From contig NC_135558.1 in NCBI RefSeq assembly GCF_964340395.1, forward strand, positions 22,913,564 through 22,977,563: a DNA stretch of 64,000 nucleotides. The letters are read 5' to 3'. This DNA is from Glandiceps talaboti. Its lineage: Eukaryota; Hemichordata; Enteropneusta; Spengelidae. A program made the position numbers and the translations under genes. The notes beneath the pieces are model-generated. The model saw only the letters and a program-made list of their open reading frames with translations. It made no database searches and had not been told where the DNA came from. Of the stretch, positions 33,087 to 45,506 are shown piece after piece (positions within the stretch are counted from its first letter, which is position 1; the number at the start of each line of letters is the position of its first letter).

Positions 33087-34710
33087 TGAAATATATGTAT
33101 GTCTAAGTAGTGTTATCAACCATCTGTGAAATATACGTATGTCTAATATTGTAACATAATATAATGTATTTGAGGGGTACATGTCTAAGTAGTGTCATCA
33201 ACCATCTGTGAAATATACGGTATGCCAAAGTAGTGTCATCAACCACCTGTGAAATATACGTGTCTAATTAGTATCATCAGCCATCTGTGAAATGTACGTA
33301 TGTCTAAGTAGTGTCATCAACCACCTGTAGATGTTGCAGCCTTGTAATGCTTAATGTTCTCTGCAACGCCTTATATATCTAGAGAGTCACATGTTTATAG
33401 TTCCACAAGCCCATTTAGTTCCAATATCCTATAGCAGGTTACTCACCATACACTAGAATCATCTGTCTGTTGTCACACTGATTTCAAAGCCACAATGTCC
33501 ACAATCCAAATACAGTATCAAATGAGAAAACCATAAGTTTAATTGATGAAATCAAATATAACAACTTCTAGAAACTATTCTAATGTCCTACAATTATTGG
33601 TAAGTCTAGATTCGTCCGATGTCGATTCACAGTCAATATTGGTTGTTTTCACTGAATGTAATACCTGTTTCCACAGCGTCTTAAATGATAATCCAACAAG
33701 TCATTCACAGTCTTCGAGGTAATGAAGTCACATAGCCTTTGTTATATCTGGTCTAGCTGAGCCTTGTAATATTGTAACATAACATAATGTATTTGAGGGG
33801 TACATGTCTAAGTAGGGGGTGGTGAAATATACGTATGTCTAAGTAGCGTCATCAACCATCTGTGAAATATATGTATGTCTAAGTAGTGTCATCAACCATC
33901 TGTGAAATATACGTATGTCAAAGTAGTGTCGTGAACCACCTGTGAAATATACGTATGTTTAAGTAGTGCCGTCAACCACCTGTGAAATATACGTATGTCT
34001 AAGTAGTATTATCAACCATGTGTGAAATATACGTACGTCAAAGTAGTGTCGTCAATCACCTGTGAAATATAAGTATGTCTAAGTAGTATTATCAACCATC
34101 TGTGAAATATATGTATGTCAAAGTAGTATTATCAACCATCTGTGAAATATACGTATGTCAAAGTAGTGTCGTCAATCACCTGTGAAATATACGTATGTCT
34201 AAGTAGTGTCATCAACCATCTGTGAAATATACGTATGTCTAAGTAGTATTATCAACCATCTGTGAAATATACGTATGTCTAAGTAGTATTATCAACCATC
34301 TGTGAAATATACGTATGTCAAAGTAGTGTCGTCAATCACCTGTGAAATATACATATGTCAAAGTAGTGTCATCAACCACCTGTGAAATATACGTATGTCT
34401 AAGTAGTGTCATCAACCATCTGTGAAATATACGTATGTCTAAGTAGTGTCATCAACCATCTGTGAAATATACGTATGTCTAAGTAGTATTATCAACCATC
34501 TGTGAAATATACATATGTCAAAGTAGTATCATCAACCACCTGTGAAATATACGTATGTCTAAGTAGTATTATCAACCACCTGTGAAATATACGTATGTCT
34601 AAGTAGTGTCATCAACCACCTGTGAAATATACGTATGTCAAAGTAGTGTCATCAACCACCTGTGAAATATACGTATGTCTAAGTAGTATTATCAACCACA
34701 TGTGAAATAC
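33087..34710. repeat. 40-bp minisatellite array, right of BEL element (LTR-like copy embedded)
   Basis: Same unit as at 27711. A handful of units occur at 33087-33328 and about 22 units at 33815-34710. Variation is mostly GTCTAAG versus GTCAAAG, ATTATC versus GTCATC, and CATC versus CACC. Confidence 0.9.
33329..33814 (-). repeat. Extra LTR-like copy (solo LTR or duplicated junction)
   Basis: It repeats the whole 5' LTR sequence with a few differences (for example an extra TGAATGTAATAC block at about 33655) and is bordered on both sides by the 40-bp satellite. It is either a solo LTR from a second insertion or part of a duplication that copied LTR plus satellite. A further short piece of the LTR end (GTAACATAATATAATGTATT) sits at 33151-33170. 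Confidence 0.75.
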
Positions 34711-35160
34711 TTATGTCTAATTACTGTCATGAACCATTACTGCCACTTGAATTACCCCTCCTTGAACATTCTCTAATTTCAAGCACAAAGTGAATGAATG
34801 GTTCATGGTAAAGTCTGGCTGTCTACATGTCTGTCTTGTTGATGATGCAGGTGATATTGGTCTCAAGCTACTGGGGATGAAATTGGTAATGATTCTAAAA
34901 TTGATCATCTGTAAATTTTGAGTGGGTTATACTTACATAAGTGGCCCTAGCAACCATTGCCATGCCCTAAGCAACAGTCAAAGGGTTTATTGCAAATATA
35001 ACAACAGGGATGGGTATAGGAATTTGGTGAAATGTTAGGATAACTCAATATTGATGTACTTATTTCACTGGGCAAGTTATGTGTGTCTTTCTACAATCCA
35101 ACATACGGGTGAAAGTGTCAGTCTGCCTGGATGTGTGTAAACAACTTAAAAGTCAAATAC

Positions 35161-35332
35161 AAGGGTTGTTGGTGGCTGAGTGGTAAAACCACTTGCCTCT
35201 TACCACTGCAGTCAGGGTTCGAACCCATCATTCAGGGTTTGATTCAATTTACCACTCTGAAAGTAAGAAGAGTGTCGTTCAGTTTGACTCTACCGAACAA
35301 CTCAGGTTTCCCCTGGTACTCAGTGGTTTAAT
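35161..35332 (+). mobile_element. tRNA-derived SINE, copy 1
   Basis: The head contains a Pol III A box TGGCTGAGTGG and a B box GGTTCGAACCC about 40 bases apart. The body, TGACTCTACCGAACAACTCA then GGTTTCCCCTGGTACTC, matches the better preserved copy at 55533. It is truncated before the ATT-repeat tail. No clean target duplication was seen. Confidence 0.75.
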
Positions 35333-35562
35333 TGGGTAAAAAAATGGTAAAAAATGTGATGTTTGGTCAAAAAACATATTAACTCAATAACGACATGACA
35401 GATTATTCTGAGATTTGATGGGAACATTCTTAAGGATGTATTCCACAAATATTGAACAGATTGAGCTGAAATTTATTGGGGATGCATCTGGGTATGTGTA
35501 GATGAAAATGTTCTTTAAAATAAAATAAAATTGACAGGGAGTTTCTTTTTGGCACTGTATTT

Positions 35563-36170
35563 GTAATTGTGTTCATAACACTTAAAACTTTGTAAATGTA
35601 CCCAGATTGTGACTGGCATTTAAATACATTTATAAACAAGTACAATCATGTAATTTGAGCCCTCGAAGTGACCATGGTTACATTTCTGCAAGTGGACACC
35701 GAGACAGCAAGGCCAGCAACATGACCACAGGGTGACCATGGTTGCATTTCTGCAAGTGGACACTTAAGACAGCAAGGCCGGCAACATGACCACAGGGTGA
35801 CCATGGTTGCATTTCTGCAAGTGGACACCGAGACAGCAAGGCCGGCAACATGACCACAGGGTGACCATGGTTGCATTTCTGCAAGTGGACACCGAGACAG
35901 CAAGGCCGGCAACATGACCAGATGGCCAATTGGCACAACAAGGTTGCATATACAGCACATATGTGTGTGACCCTTGATACTGTTTGTGCAAGACTCTCAT
36001 CAACCAAGACATTTTTTGGAGTTAGGCGCCAAGCTCACATGCTTAATGAAGACTCAGAAATACATCACATTTATACCATTTTTTAGGAGAGAAAGGTGGG
36101 TTGGGGGTTTTGGAGGCGCGATGGGGTGGGGGGTTGGAGCTTGTGTAAGAGTGTTCGTGTGTGTGTGCAT
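35563..36170. repeat. Segmental duplication block A, copy 1 (contains a 64-65 bp tandem repeat)
   Basis: Nearly identical to 38946-39545. Within it, four units of 64-65 bp (35671-35920) carry GACCATGGTTGCATTTCTGC and AAGTGGACAC with GACAGCAAGGCCGGCAACAT. Past the tandem part, both copies share CACATATGTGTGTGACCCTT, a TTTTTTAGGAGAGAAAGG stretch and the start of a GT microsatellite. Confidence 0.9.
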
Positions 36171-36360
36171 GTGTGTGTGTGTGTGTGCGTGTGTGTGTGT
36201 GTGTGCAGGTATGTATGTATGTATGTATGTTATGTATATGTATGTGTGCATGTATGTATGATTGCGTATACCCTATGTATGTGTGTATGTATGTGTGTAT
36301 AGATACATGTATGATGTTAAGTAGAAAGCTAAGTTGGTGGGTGTGGGTGTGTGTGTGTGA
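36160..36360. repeat. GT / GTAT microsatellite
   Basis: Imperfect TG and TATG runs. Reading frames across it are low-complexity by-products. Confidence 0.9.
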
Positions 36361-36829
36361 GTCAGGAGATAGTTATAGGCATTTAGGTCAATAGGATTGT
36401 ATGTTAGGTTGAATTGATAGGCTGGTGTGTGTATCGGGGAGGGGGGGTCTCTATGGGTTGATACTGTGATAGGTGTAGGTAGATATATGTACATTATACA
36501 GATTTAAGATATGATATTAGGTCGAATGGTGGGAGTGGGGTGGGTGGGTTGATGAGTGTATGATTGTGTAGTTAGATGTAGTAAGGTAGGTATTCAGGTC
36601 TTTAGGATGGTAGATATGATGTTAAGTATAATATCGAAAATCTCAATTTTCTTCAAAAAGGTACATCTCAGAAATTACCTACACTGTGAATTAGGGTGAA
36701 ATTTTAAAGGGATATTTTTTGAGGAGGAAATTTTGTTCAAAATACATCGACAAAACTTACCCTAGCTACCATGACCCAGGCCTTAGCAATAGTCACATGC
36801 GTGGGGATCAGGGGTGGGTCTGCTGCCTG

Positions 36830-37813
36830 GCTTGATACTATGTTAGGTGTAGGTAAATATATAGATAGGTAGGTTTATTGGGGTACTAATCAGGCTTTTA
36901 GATATCATGTTAGGTTGAATGGTGGGGGAGGAGGTGAGGTGGGTTGATACTATGATAGGTGTAGGTAGATATATATAGATAGGTAGGTTAATAGATGTAT
37001 TAATTACTGGCTTTTAGATATCATGTTAGGTTGAATGGTGGGGAGGGGTTAGGGGGATTGATACTATGATAGGTGTAGGTAGATATATATAGATAGGTAG
37101 GTTAATTGAGGTATTAATTAGGCTTTTAGATATCATGTTAGGTTGAATGGTGGGGAAGGGTCAGGTGGGTTGATATTATGATAGGTGTAGGTAGATATAT
37201 ATAGATAGGTAGGTTAATTGAGGTATTAATTAGGCTTTTAGATATCATGTTAGGTTGAATGGTGGGGAGGGGTTAGGGGGATTGATACTATGATAGGTGT
37301 AGGTAGATATATATAGATAGGTAGGTTAATTGAGGTACTAATTAGGCTTTTAGATATTATGTTAGGTTGAATGGTGGGGGAGGAGGAGGTGGGTTGATAG
37401 GTGTATGTAGGTAGTTAGGTGTAGACAAAGGTACTAGGTATTTTAGTCAGTAGGTTGGTAGATATGATGTTAAGTATAATATTGGTGGATTGGTGTGAGT
37501 GGATGGGTGTGTGTGTGTGTGGGTAGGGATGGCTGAGGTATGGGGGTGGGGATGGGTGTGGGGATGGTCGGGTGGGTACTTTCTCGGCCTATAAAATGGT
37601 GTATCTGTGAAGTCTTTCTCAGTTCTCATTGAGCATATAAGCTTGGCTGCACTTACTCCAAAATATGTGTTGGTTTGGGACTCCTGTGCAGACAGTGTCA
37701 GGGTCATTATATCTGTGGGGTATATGCAGCCTTGTTGTGTTACCTCAATGGCCACTGTAAATTGTTGCTGGACTTAGTGACCATGGTTGACCATGAACTA
37801 CCATGGTAGTTCA
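36830..37813. repeat. Segmental duplication block B, copy 1 (112-114 bp tandem units)
   Basis: About five units of 112-114 bp (phase marker GATACTATGATAGGTG at 36946, 37060, about 37172, 37284), each with TAGATAGGTAGGTTAATTGA and TTTTAGATATCATGTTAGGT. Then comes a shared unique tail (37440-37813) ending in the perfect palindrome TGAACTACCATGGTAGTTCA. Matched by 42235-43510. Confidence 0.9.
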
Positions 37814-38214
37814 TAGTCATATGCCCTTGGTTGAACATGGTCATCATATTAAACCAATAATGGTAAATGGCAGAATCACAGGGTTTGTACAGACTACACC
37901 TGACTGCCTAGAATTGGTAACTATTAGGTTATCAAAATAAGAGTGGCCAGGTGTTATAGATCTATCACATTAGTCACTATTTTGGAGAAAGGTGATCTGT
38001 AGTCCATAATCCTATTCACAGGGCAGCTATAGACACAACTTCAAATTAACACATGTAAATGTCACAGATTTTCATTCAATTTCAACTGAATTCTATTTGA
38101 AACTTTTAGTAATGGAAGTCTGATGGACAGTGTCTGTCTGTGTATCTTGGTGTGAAATCGAATGATCTCACTATAGGTCTGTGTTTTGGCTCCAATGGTG
38201 ATCCAATCAGCGAT

Positions 38215-38400
38215 ATGCAAATTTGATGTAGAAATCTTAATTTTCTACAAAAAGGTACATCTCAGAAATCACCTACTGTGAATTAGGCTGAAATTTTAAA
38301 GGGATATTTCTTGAGGAAGACATTTTATTCAAAATACATTGATAAAACTTACCGCAGCAACCATGACCAAGCCTTTAGCAAGAGTCACATGCCATCATAT
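38215..38400. repeat. Duplicate of 36640-36800 (block C)
   Basis: Shared strings include AAAAAGGTACATCTCAGAAAT, GAAATTTTAAAGGGATATTT and TTCAAAATACATYGA, with scattered substitutions. Confidence 0.8.
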
Positions 38401-38945
38401 TTGCAAAGACAAGATGGTGGTTAGGCCTGTGCAAAAAACATTAAAAATTGTATGCAAACATGCCTAGTGACAAGGCCACAGTCACAACAACAGTCAAATG
38501 GTGATGTACATACACTATATATTGCAAAGGAAGAAACAGGTAAATAACTCAACATTCAAAAACTGAGATTTTTTGTAAAGAGATGAGTACATAAATGTTC
38601 AAAGTAAAATTTTAAGGACAACTTCAAAACTAATGTCATGAGAATGGAATTGTGCTTCTTTTGATCATGTCCGCTTCTGAATATATTCAGAAAATAATTT
38701 AGTAAGTCATTTCCTTATTGAGATATTCAAATATGCTTTGTAAACAAGTAAGTAAATACAAATACCCAAATATGCCACATTAACTGGCACAGCACCTTCA
38801 GTGGTGGAACCTAAAATTACCTGCCAAGTCATTATCTTCATAAATGATTTTGAAATTCCCAGAATCCTATTTTCCTTAGAAAAATGAACAATATTACAAA
38901 ATGCAATGAGTACTATTCTTTTCATAGTAAGCATTTTTTAATTAT

Positions 38946-39545
38946 GTTGATAACACTTGAAACTTTGTAAATATACCCAGATTGTGACTGGCAATAGTAA
39001 TACATTACAAATAAAACAAGTACATGTATTTTGAGCCCTCGAAGTGACCATGGTTACATTTCTGCAAGTGGACACTTAGACAGCAAGGCCAGCAACATGA
39101 CCACAGGGTGACCATGGTTGCATTTCTGCAAGTGGACACCGAGACAGCAAGGCCAGCAACATGACCACAGGGTGACCATGGTTGCATTTCTGCAAGTGGA
39201 CACTTAAGACAGCAAGGCCGGCAACATGACCACAGGGTGACCATGGTTGCATTTCTGCAAGTGGACACTTAAGACGGCAAGGCCAGCAACATGACCAGAT
39301 GGCCAATTGGCACAACAAGGTTGCATATACAGCACATATGTGTGTGACCCTTGATACTGTTTGTGCAAGACTCTCATCAACCAAGACATTTTTTGGAGTT
39401 AGGCGCCAAGCTCACATGCTTAATGAAGACTCAGAAATACATCACATTTATAGCATTTTTTAGGAGAGAAAGGTGGGTTGGGGGTTTTGGAGGCGCGATG
39501 GGGTGGGGGGTTGGAGATTGTGTAAGAGTGTTCGTGTGTGTGTGT
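38946..39545. repeat. Segmental duplication block A, copy 2
   Basis: Direct copy of 35563-36170, including four 64-65 bp units (39050-39295) and the flanking unique sequence. Differences are few substitutions. Confidence 0.9.
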
Positions 39546-39687
39546 GTGTGTTTGTGCAGATATGTTTTTTTAGAATATGGTATGCTGATGGGTGTGTTTG
39601 TATGTGTGTGCCAAGGTGTAGATGGGGGTGAATGGATTAGGTGTAGGGAGGTATATGTAGATGTGTGTGTCTAGATGTGTGTGGGTG

Positions 39688-39689
<2 letters not shown>

Positions 39690-39778
<89 letters not shown>

Positions 39779-39835
39779 ACTGACTGACTGACTGACTGAC
39801 TGACTGACTGACTGACTGACTGACTGGGTGGGTGG
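39690..39835. repeat. Compound microsatellite (GA)n-(CTGA)n-(GTGG)n
   Basis: About 42 GA dinucleotides, then about 12 ACTG tetramers, then GTGG repeats. The change in unit is sharp. Confidence 0.95.
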
Positions 39836-41830
39836 GTGGGGGTTATATTTATATCTATATTTCACCCAGTACTTTACCTTGTGAACTGACATAACTAAAG
39901 AAAATAAATTTCAAATCTATAATCACATGGAAGTAAAATATTTGAGTTTGTTCTATATCTTCTAGGAAGACTTATTTACCAATTACTAATAGCTAGTTAG
40001 AGTGAGTTTGTTAGTTTGATCATTGATTAGTATATTTACATTGCAGAATCTAGTATTCAAGGAAGTGAGGTTTCTTATCTTTCTTATCACTGAATAATGT
40101 GTGTTGGCAATATTTACAAATGTGGTAAAGCACTATTACATAACACATCAGGCAAAGCTATAACACCATAGGCAAAGCTAAGCTCAATGTCATATCAGTT
40201 ATCAGTTTTACTGACCAATTATCAGTGACATTGCAAATAGCTTTAGGGATACAAACAAATTTTATGACACCTGCCTTGCTGGCTCACCAAGTGGGGAAAG
40301 TCACACATGAACCGCTAATGCAAAAATCTGTCATGGTTCGCTAGTTAGAGAGAATGAATTAGTGAATGAATTAGGTACAAGGTATTGTATAACTCCAAAA
40401 AAGTCAGGCATATATAGTTTTAGAGTGTTTTGCCAGCTAATGCCGGAAGCTTAATGAATAGAGGTCTCATTTGAATGTCTACATCCACATTATCAATGAT
40501 GAATTTTTTGCATGGGATATTGTCATTTGGCCTTTACTCAGCTGTATGTTACCCAAATTGTTCGAGTGTATGTCTGAATACATGTAGTTTATCCAAATAA
40601 TGACATATTTTCCAAACAATTCAGAGCAGGAATAAGGAGAATTATTTGGAGATTGTTGGGATGAAGGCTTGTTATTTACCTGAATAACTAACTAACCAAC
40701 CAGCTAACTTGCTAATGAACTAACAAACTAATTAACTAACTAACTTCACAAGTTTTCATCTCACAGACACATTTCCAACATATAGCTTTATTTCTATTCC
40801 GAATTTTTTAAGACAAATGTTACTACCATTAGGTTCATATTGTGTACATACCTAGACTACAGTATCTGACAGTTATGCCTGGTTTGATTGAAACCGGCCC
40901 ATTTATTCATTCCTTTATTCAGAGATATACGTGAAGACTGGATAATTTGAATCTATCATACATTTCAAGTTTAATGTTTCATTTGAAAAGTTCATCATAG
41001 ATAACATGGTTGTAGACATTCAAATGATGTCACTATCTAATAAGCTTAGTCAGTAGGGAAACATGCATTTTAATGATAAATATGTCCGTCATTCGACCAT
41101 TTTTGGTTACAAAACAAAGAAATGTGCATATTTGGACATGAAGTTTGGTTGGAATAAGCTATCCAGGTCAGACATGTATTGTGCACTTTTTTGTAGACTT
41201 ACTACATAGTCAGTCAGTCACCTTGACTGTTAGTCAAGTACATGTGCTTGCTTTTCATTCACTTATCACTCATGTTTGCTGCCAGTATTAGGACTAAATG
41301 CATTTTTATATATAAGATTTGGTAAACAGTTCTTGCTATCTTAGCTTAATTGCACTACTTTTTGTCATTTGTGAGCAGTTTGAAAACATAACAGTTTGAG
41401 TTTAATTTCACTTTAGCTCAGAAAGTATAATTAACTTAATTGTAATTAAGAACAGCTATTTCATACTGTTATACTTTAAAATAATTGATATACCCTTGAT
41501 CAGTGTAATCCAAAGTATATTAGGATGTAGGTAGAACAATAGGCAGCTATGTAGATAGGCTAAGGACAATAGTTTAATAGTAGTTTGTTTATTTGCATTT
41601 CAAGGTCTACATCCAATTTGCAAAGAAGTTACACTTCAATATTTTAAGTCAAGACTATCAATATTACACAATATACTAAGGTTGAAAGTACAACATAAAC
41701 ATATAAAACTAGATAATTTCATATAAAGTGTTTGTGTATAAATATTATACAAACTTAGCAGCTGACAATCTCTTTAGGCAGTTATGTAGATACATATGTT
41801 AGTGGTTTGATAGCTGTAGATAGATGTAGT
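39836..41830. other. Intergenic, no gene seen
   Basis: AT-rich single-copy-looking DNA. A TAACTAAC-rich stretch sits at 40685-40745. No exon recognised. Confidence 0.5.
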
Positions 41831-41832
41831 TT

Positions 41833-42110
41833 TATGTATGTATGTATGTATGTATGTATGTATGTATGTATGTATGTATAAATGTATGTATGTATGTATG
41901 TATAAATGTATGTATGTATGTATGTACGGTATGTATGTATGTATGTATGTATGTATAAATGTATGTATAAATGTATGTATGTACGGTATGTATGTATGTA
42001 TGTATGTATGTATGTATAAATGTATGTATAAATGTATATATATGTAACTATGTATTGTATGTGTATGTATGTATGTGTATGTATGCATGTATGATTGCAT
42101 ATGTATGTGT
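41833..42110. repeat. TATG tetranucleotide satellite
   Basis: TATG repeats interrupted by TATAAATG and TACGGTATG at regular places, giving a higher-order pattern. Confidence 0.93.
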
Positions 42111-42234
42111 GTGTATATAGAATATAGGTAGAATGCTTAGTTGGTGGGTGTGTGGGTAGGGGAATAGTTGTAGGTTTTTAGGTCAATAGGATGGTACATA
42201 TGGTAGAATTGTAGGCTGATGGGGGGGGGGTCGA

Positions 42235-43510
42235 ATGGTGGCTGGGTTGAATACTATGTTAGGTGTAGGTAGATATATATATAGATAGGTAGGTTAATAA
42301 TTGAGGTACTAATAAGGCTTTTAGATATTGTGTTAGGTTGAATGGTGGGGAAGGGTCAGGTGGGTTGATACTATGTTAGGTGTAGGTAAATATATAGATG
42401 TTAGGTGTAGGTAAATATATAGATATAGGTAGGTTTATTGGGGTACTAATCAGGCTTTTAGATATCATGTTAGGTTGAATGGTGGGGGAGGGGTTAGGTG
42501 GATTGATACTATGTTAGGTGTAGGTATAGATATATATAGATAGGTAGGTTAATTGAGGTACTAATCAGGCTTTTAGATATCGTGTTAGGTTGAATGGTGG
42601 GGAAGGGTCAGGTGGGTTGATACTATGATAGGTGTAGGTAGATATATATAGATAGGTAGGTTTATTGGGGTACTAATCAGGCTTTTAGATATCATGTTAG
42701 GTTGAATGGTGGGGGAGGGGTTAGGTGGATTGATACTATGATAGGTGTAGGTAGATATATATAGATAGGTAGGTTAATTGAGGTATTAATTAGGCTTTTA
42801 GATATCATGTTAGGTTGAATGGTGGGGGAGGGGTTAGGTGGATTGATACTATGATAGGTGTAGGTAGATATATATAGATAGGTAGGTTAATTGAGGTATT
42901 AATTAGGCTTTTAGATATCATGTTAGGTTGAATGGTGGGGGAGGGGTTAGGTGGATTGATACTATGATAGGTGTAGGTAGATATATATAGATAGGTAGGT
43001 TAATTGAGGTATTAATTAGGCTTTTAGACATCATGTTAGGTTGAATGGTGGGGGAGGAGGAGGTGGGTTGATAGGTGTATGTAGGATAGTTAGGTGTAGA
43101 CAAAGGTACTAGGTATTTTAGTCAGTAGGTTGGTAGATATGATGTTAAGTATAATATTGGTGGATTGGTGTGAGTGGATGGATGTGTGTGTGTGTGTGTG
43201 TGTGTGTGTTAGGGGTAGGGATGGCTGAGGTATGGGGGTGGGGATGGGGGTGGGGGATGGTCGGGTGGGTACTTTCTCGGCCTATAAAATGGTGTATCTG
43301 TGAAGTCTTTCTCAGTTCTCATTGAGCATGTAAGCTTGGCTGCACTTACTCCAAAATATGTGTTGGTTTATTTGGACTCCTGTGCAGACAGTGTCAGGGT
43401 CATTATATCTGTGGGGTATATGCAGCCTTGTTGTGTTACCTCAATGGCCACTGTAAATTGTTGCTGGACTTAAGTGACCATGGTTGACCATGAACTACCA
43501 TGGTAGTTCA
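42235..43510. repeat. Segmental duplication block B, copy 2
   Basis: About seven 112-114 bp units followed by the same unique tail as 37440-37813, ending exactly at the same palindrome TGAACTACCATGGTAGTTCA (43491-43510), after which the copies diverge completely. Confidence 0.9.
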
Positions 43511-43579
43511 CCCTCATTGTTACCTTAGTTTGTCCACAAATACCTGAAAGGCAGAATTTGTGTGACAATAGCACTTTCA

Positions 43580-44500
43580 GTTTGATTTTTTGCACAACTG
43601 AACTGATAAAGCTAGGTTCAGTAGTAGTAGTGCTACAGGTGTTATTCTGCAGTTATAATGTTTCAAACTTATTGACAAAACTGGCCCTAGTAACCAATTA
43701 TTGTTTATATTGCAAATATGAATACTGGGAATGTTAGGCAAGTGAAAAAAGATTCCAAATATGTATTCAAATATGCCTTAGCAACAAAACTACACCAATA
43801 ACAACAGACAAATAATGGTGTATATGGCCAAGATAACAATTGGGTTGCCTAGGCCAATTAATAAACAACCAAAGTTGAATGCAAATATGGCCCGCAACAA
43901 TACCATGCAACAGCCAAACGATGGCATATATGGTAAAAGTAGCAATAAGCTGCTGCATTAATACCTTTACCTGATATGCTATCATTTGGCTAGGCTACCA
44001 GATAAACATAAGCAAACAAAATGCACAGTTTTGGCTACAATGCCATTGGTGCTATTTTTTTCAGTATATTATCATATATCTTGCACATGTTTACTAATCA
44101 AAAGGTGTATTATTTAATCAGTTGGTGGTCAATCTACTGTCATCAATATCTCGATCTATACAGTCTGATCTAATGTTAATACCATAACAAATGAAAAGTA
44201 CAAGTTTGTCAACTATTGATCTACTTCAACTGCCACAGATTTGCTGTATTCTGATTTGATGTACTTTTTCTGAAGTGTTGGGGTACAATGGTCACGATTG
44301 ATTTCAGATATAAGTTTTTGACCTAAAGTGGGTTTTTTAAACCCTAAAATGCATACATACCCAATGGGATCATCATGTTGTGAATTCAACTTCATCTACT
44401 TATCCCCAGAGGTATACCCAATAAATTTCAGCTCTATCTGTTCAGTATAGTTCTGGAATTATAGTTTTTTGACCAAACAAACACATTTTCAGCATAAGAA
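43580..44500. other. Dispersed repeat member plus intergenic DNA
   Basis: 43592-43636 carries the GCACAACTGAAC ... GTTCAGTAG hairpin family. The following 300 bp repeats a theme of AGCAACARNCAAAYRATGGY and TATATGGCMAA found elsewhere in the window. No gene seen. Confidence 0.5.
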
Positions 44501-45415
44501 TATTCAGGAGTTCAGAACAAATACTGACAGAGGAGAACAGTTATCCCTATCTCAGAGTTTTTAAACAAATAGTGACAGAGGAGAACAGTTATCCCTATCT
44601 CAGAGTTCTTAAATAAATATTGACAGAGGAGAACAGTTATCCTTATCTCAGTTGTTAAACAAATACTGACAGATGAGAACAGTTATCTGTATCTTAGAGT
44701 TATTAAACAAATACTGACAGAGGAAAACATGTCAGTTATCTGTATCTTCGAGTTGTTAAACAAATACTGACAGAGGAGAACATGTCAGTTATCTGTATCT
44801 TAGAGTTATTAAACAAATAGTGACAGAGGAGAACATGTCAGTTATCTGTATCTTAGAGTTATTAAACAAATAGTGACAGAGGAGAACATGTCAGTTATCT
44901 GTATCTTAGAGTTATTAAACAAATACTGACAGAGGAGAACATGTCAGTTATCTGTATCTTAGAGTTATTAAACAAATACTGACAGAGAATAGTTATCCCT
45001 ATCTTTGAGTTCTTAAACAAATACTGCCAGATAAGAACAGTTATCCCTATCTTAGAGTTTTTAAACAAATACTGACAGAGGAGAACAGTTGTCTGTATCT
45101 TAAGAGTTCTTAGACAAATACTGACAGAGAACAGTTATCCTTATCTCAGTTGTTAAACAAATATTGACAGATGAGAACAGTTATCTGTATCTTCGAGTTG
45201 TTAAACAAATACTGACAGAAGAGAACAGTTATCTGTATCTTAGAGTTATTAAACAAATACTGACAGAGAACAGTTATCTGTATCTTCGAGTTGTTAAACA
45301 AATACTGACAGAAGAGAACTGCAGTTATCTGTATCTTACAGCTATTGAACAAATACTGACAGAGAACAGTTATCCATATCTCAGAGTTCTTAGACAAATT
45401 CTGAGAGAAGAGAAT
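44500..45415. repeat. Irregular 47-53 bp minisatellite, about 18 copies
   Basis: The unit carries AACAGTTATCTGTATCTTAG, then AGTTATTAAACAAATACTGACAG, then AGGAGA, with an optional ATGTC and shorter variants. A + strand frame (45164-45559) reads as a YLYLRVVKQILTE repeat, and I treat it as a by-product because units elsewhere in the array break frame. Confidence 0.88.
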
Positions 45416-45418
45416 AAT

Positions 45419-45506
45419 AGAATCCCACACCTTAAATGGGCTGAGATGGAATATCTCACAATAAGTGTGATATTTTCCATCTCTGCCCATTGGTGTATGG
45501 GATTCT
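45419..45506. mobile_element. Hairpin (MITE-like) inverted repeat of 88 bp
   Basis: The left arm AGAATCCCACACC, then AATGGGCTGAGATGGAATAT, pairs with the right arm, which reverse-complemented reads AGAATCCCATACACCAATGG and then GCAGAGATGGAAAATAT. The loop is only a few bases. It sits directly at the end of the minisatellite. Confidence 0.7.

Noticed and set aside
35646-36012. Cys/His-rich - strand frames as zinc-finger proteins
   Set aside because: They are produced by the 64-65 bp tandem repeat, occur in three frames at once, and are copied in the duplicate at 39 kb.
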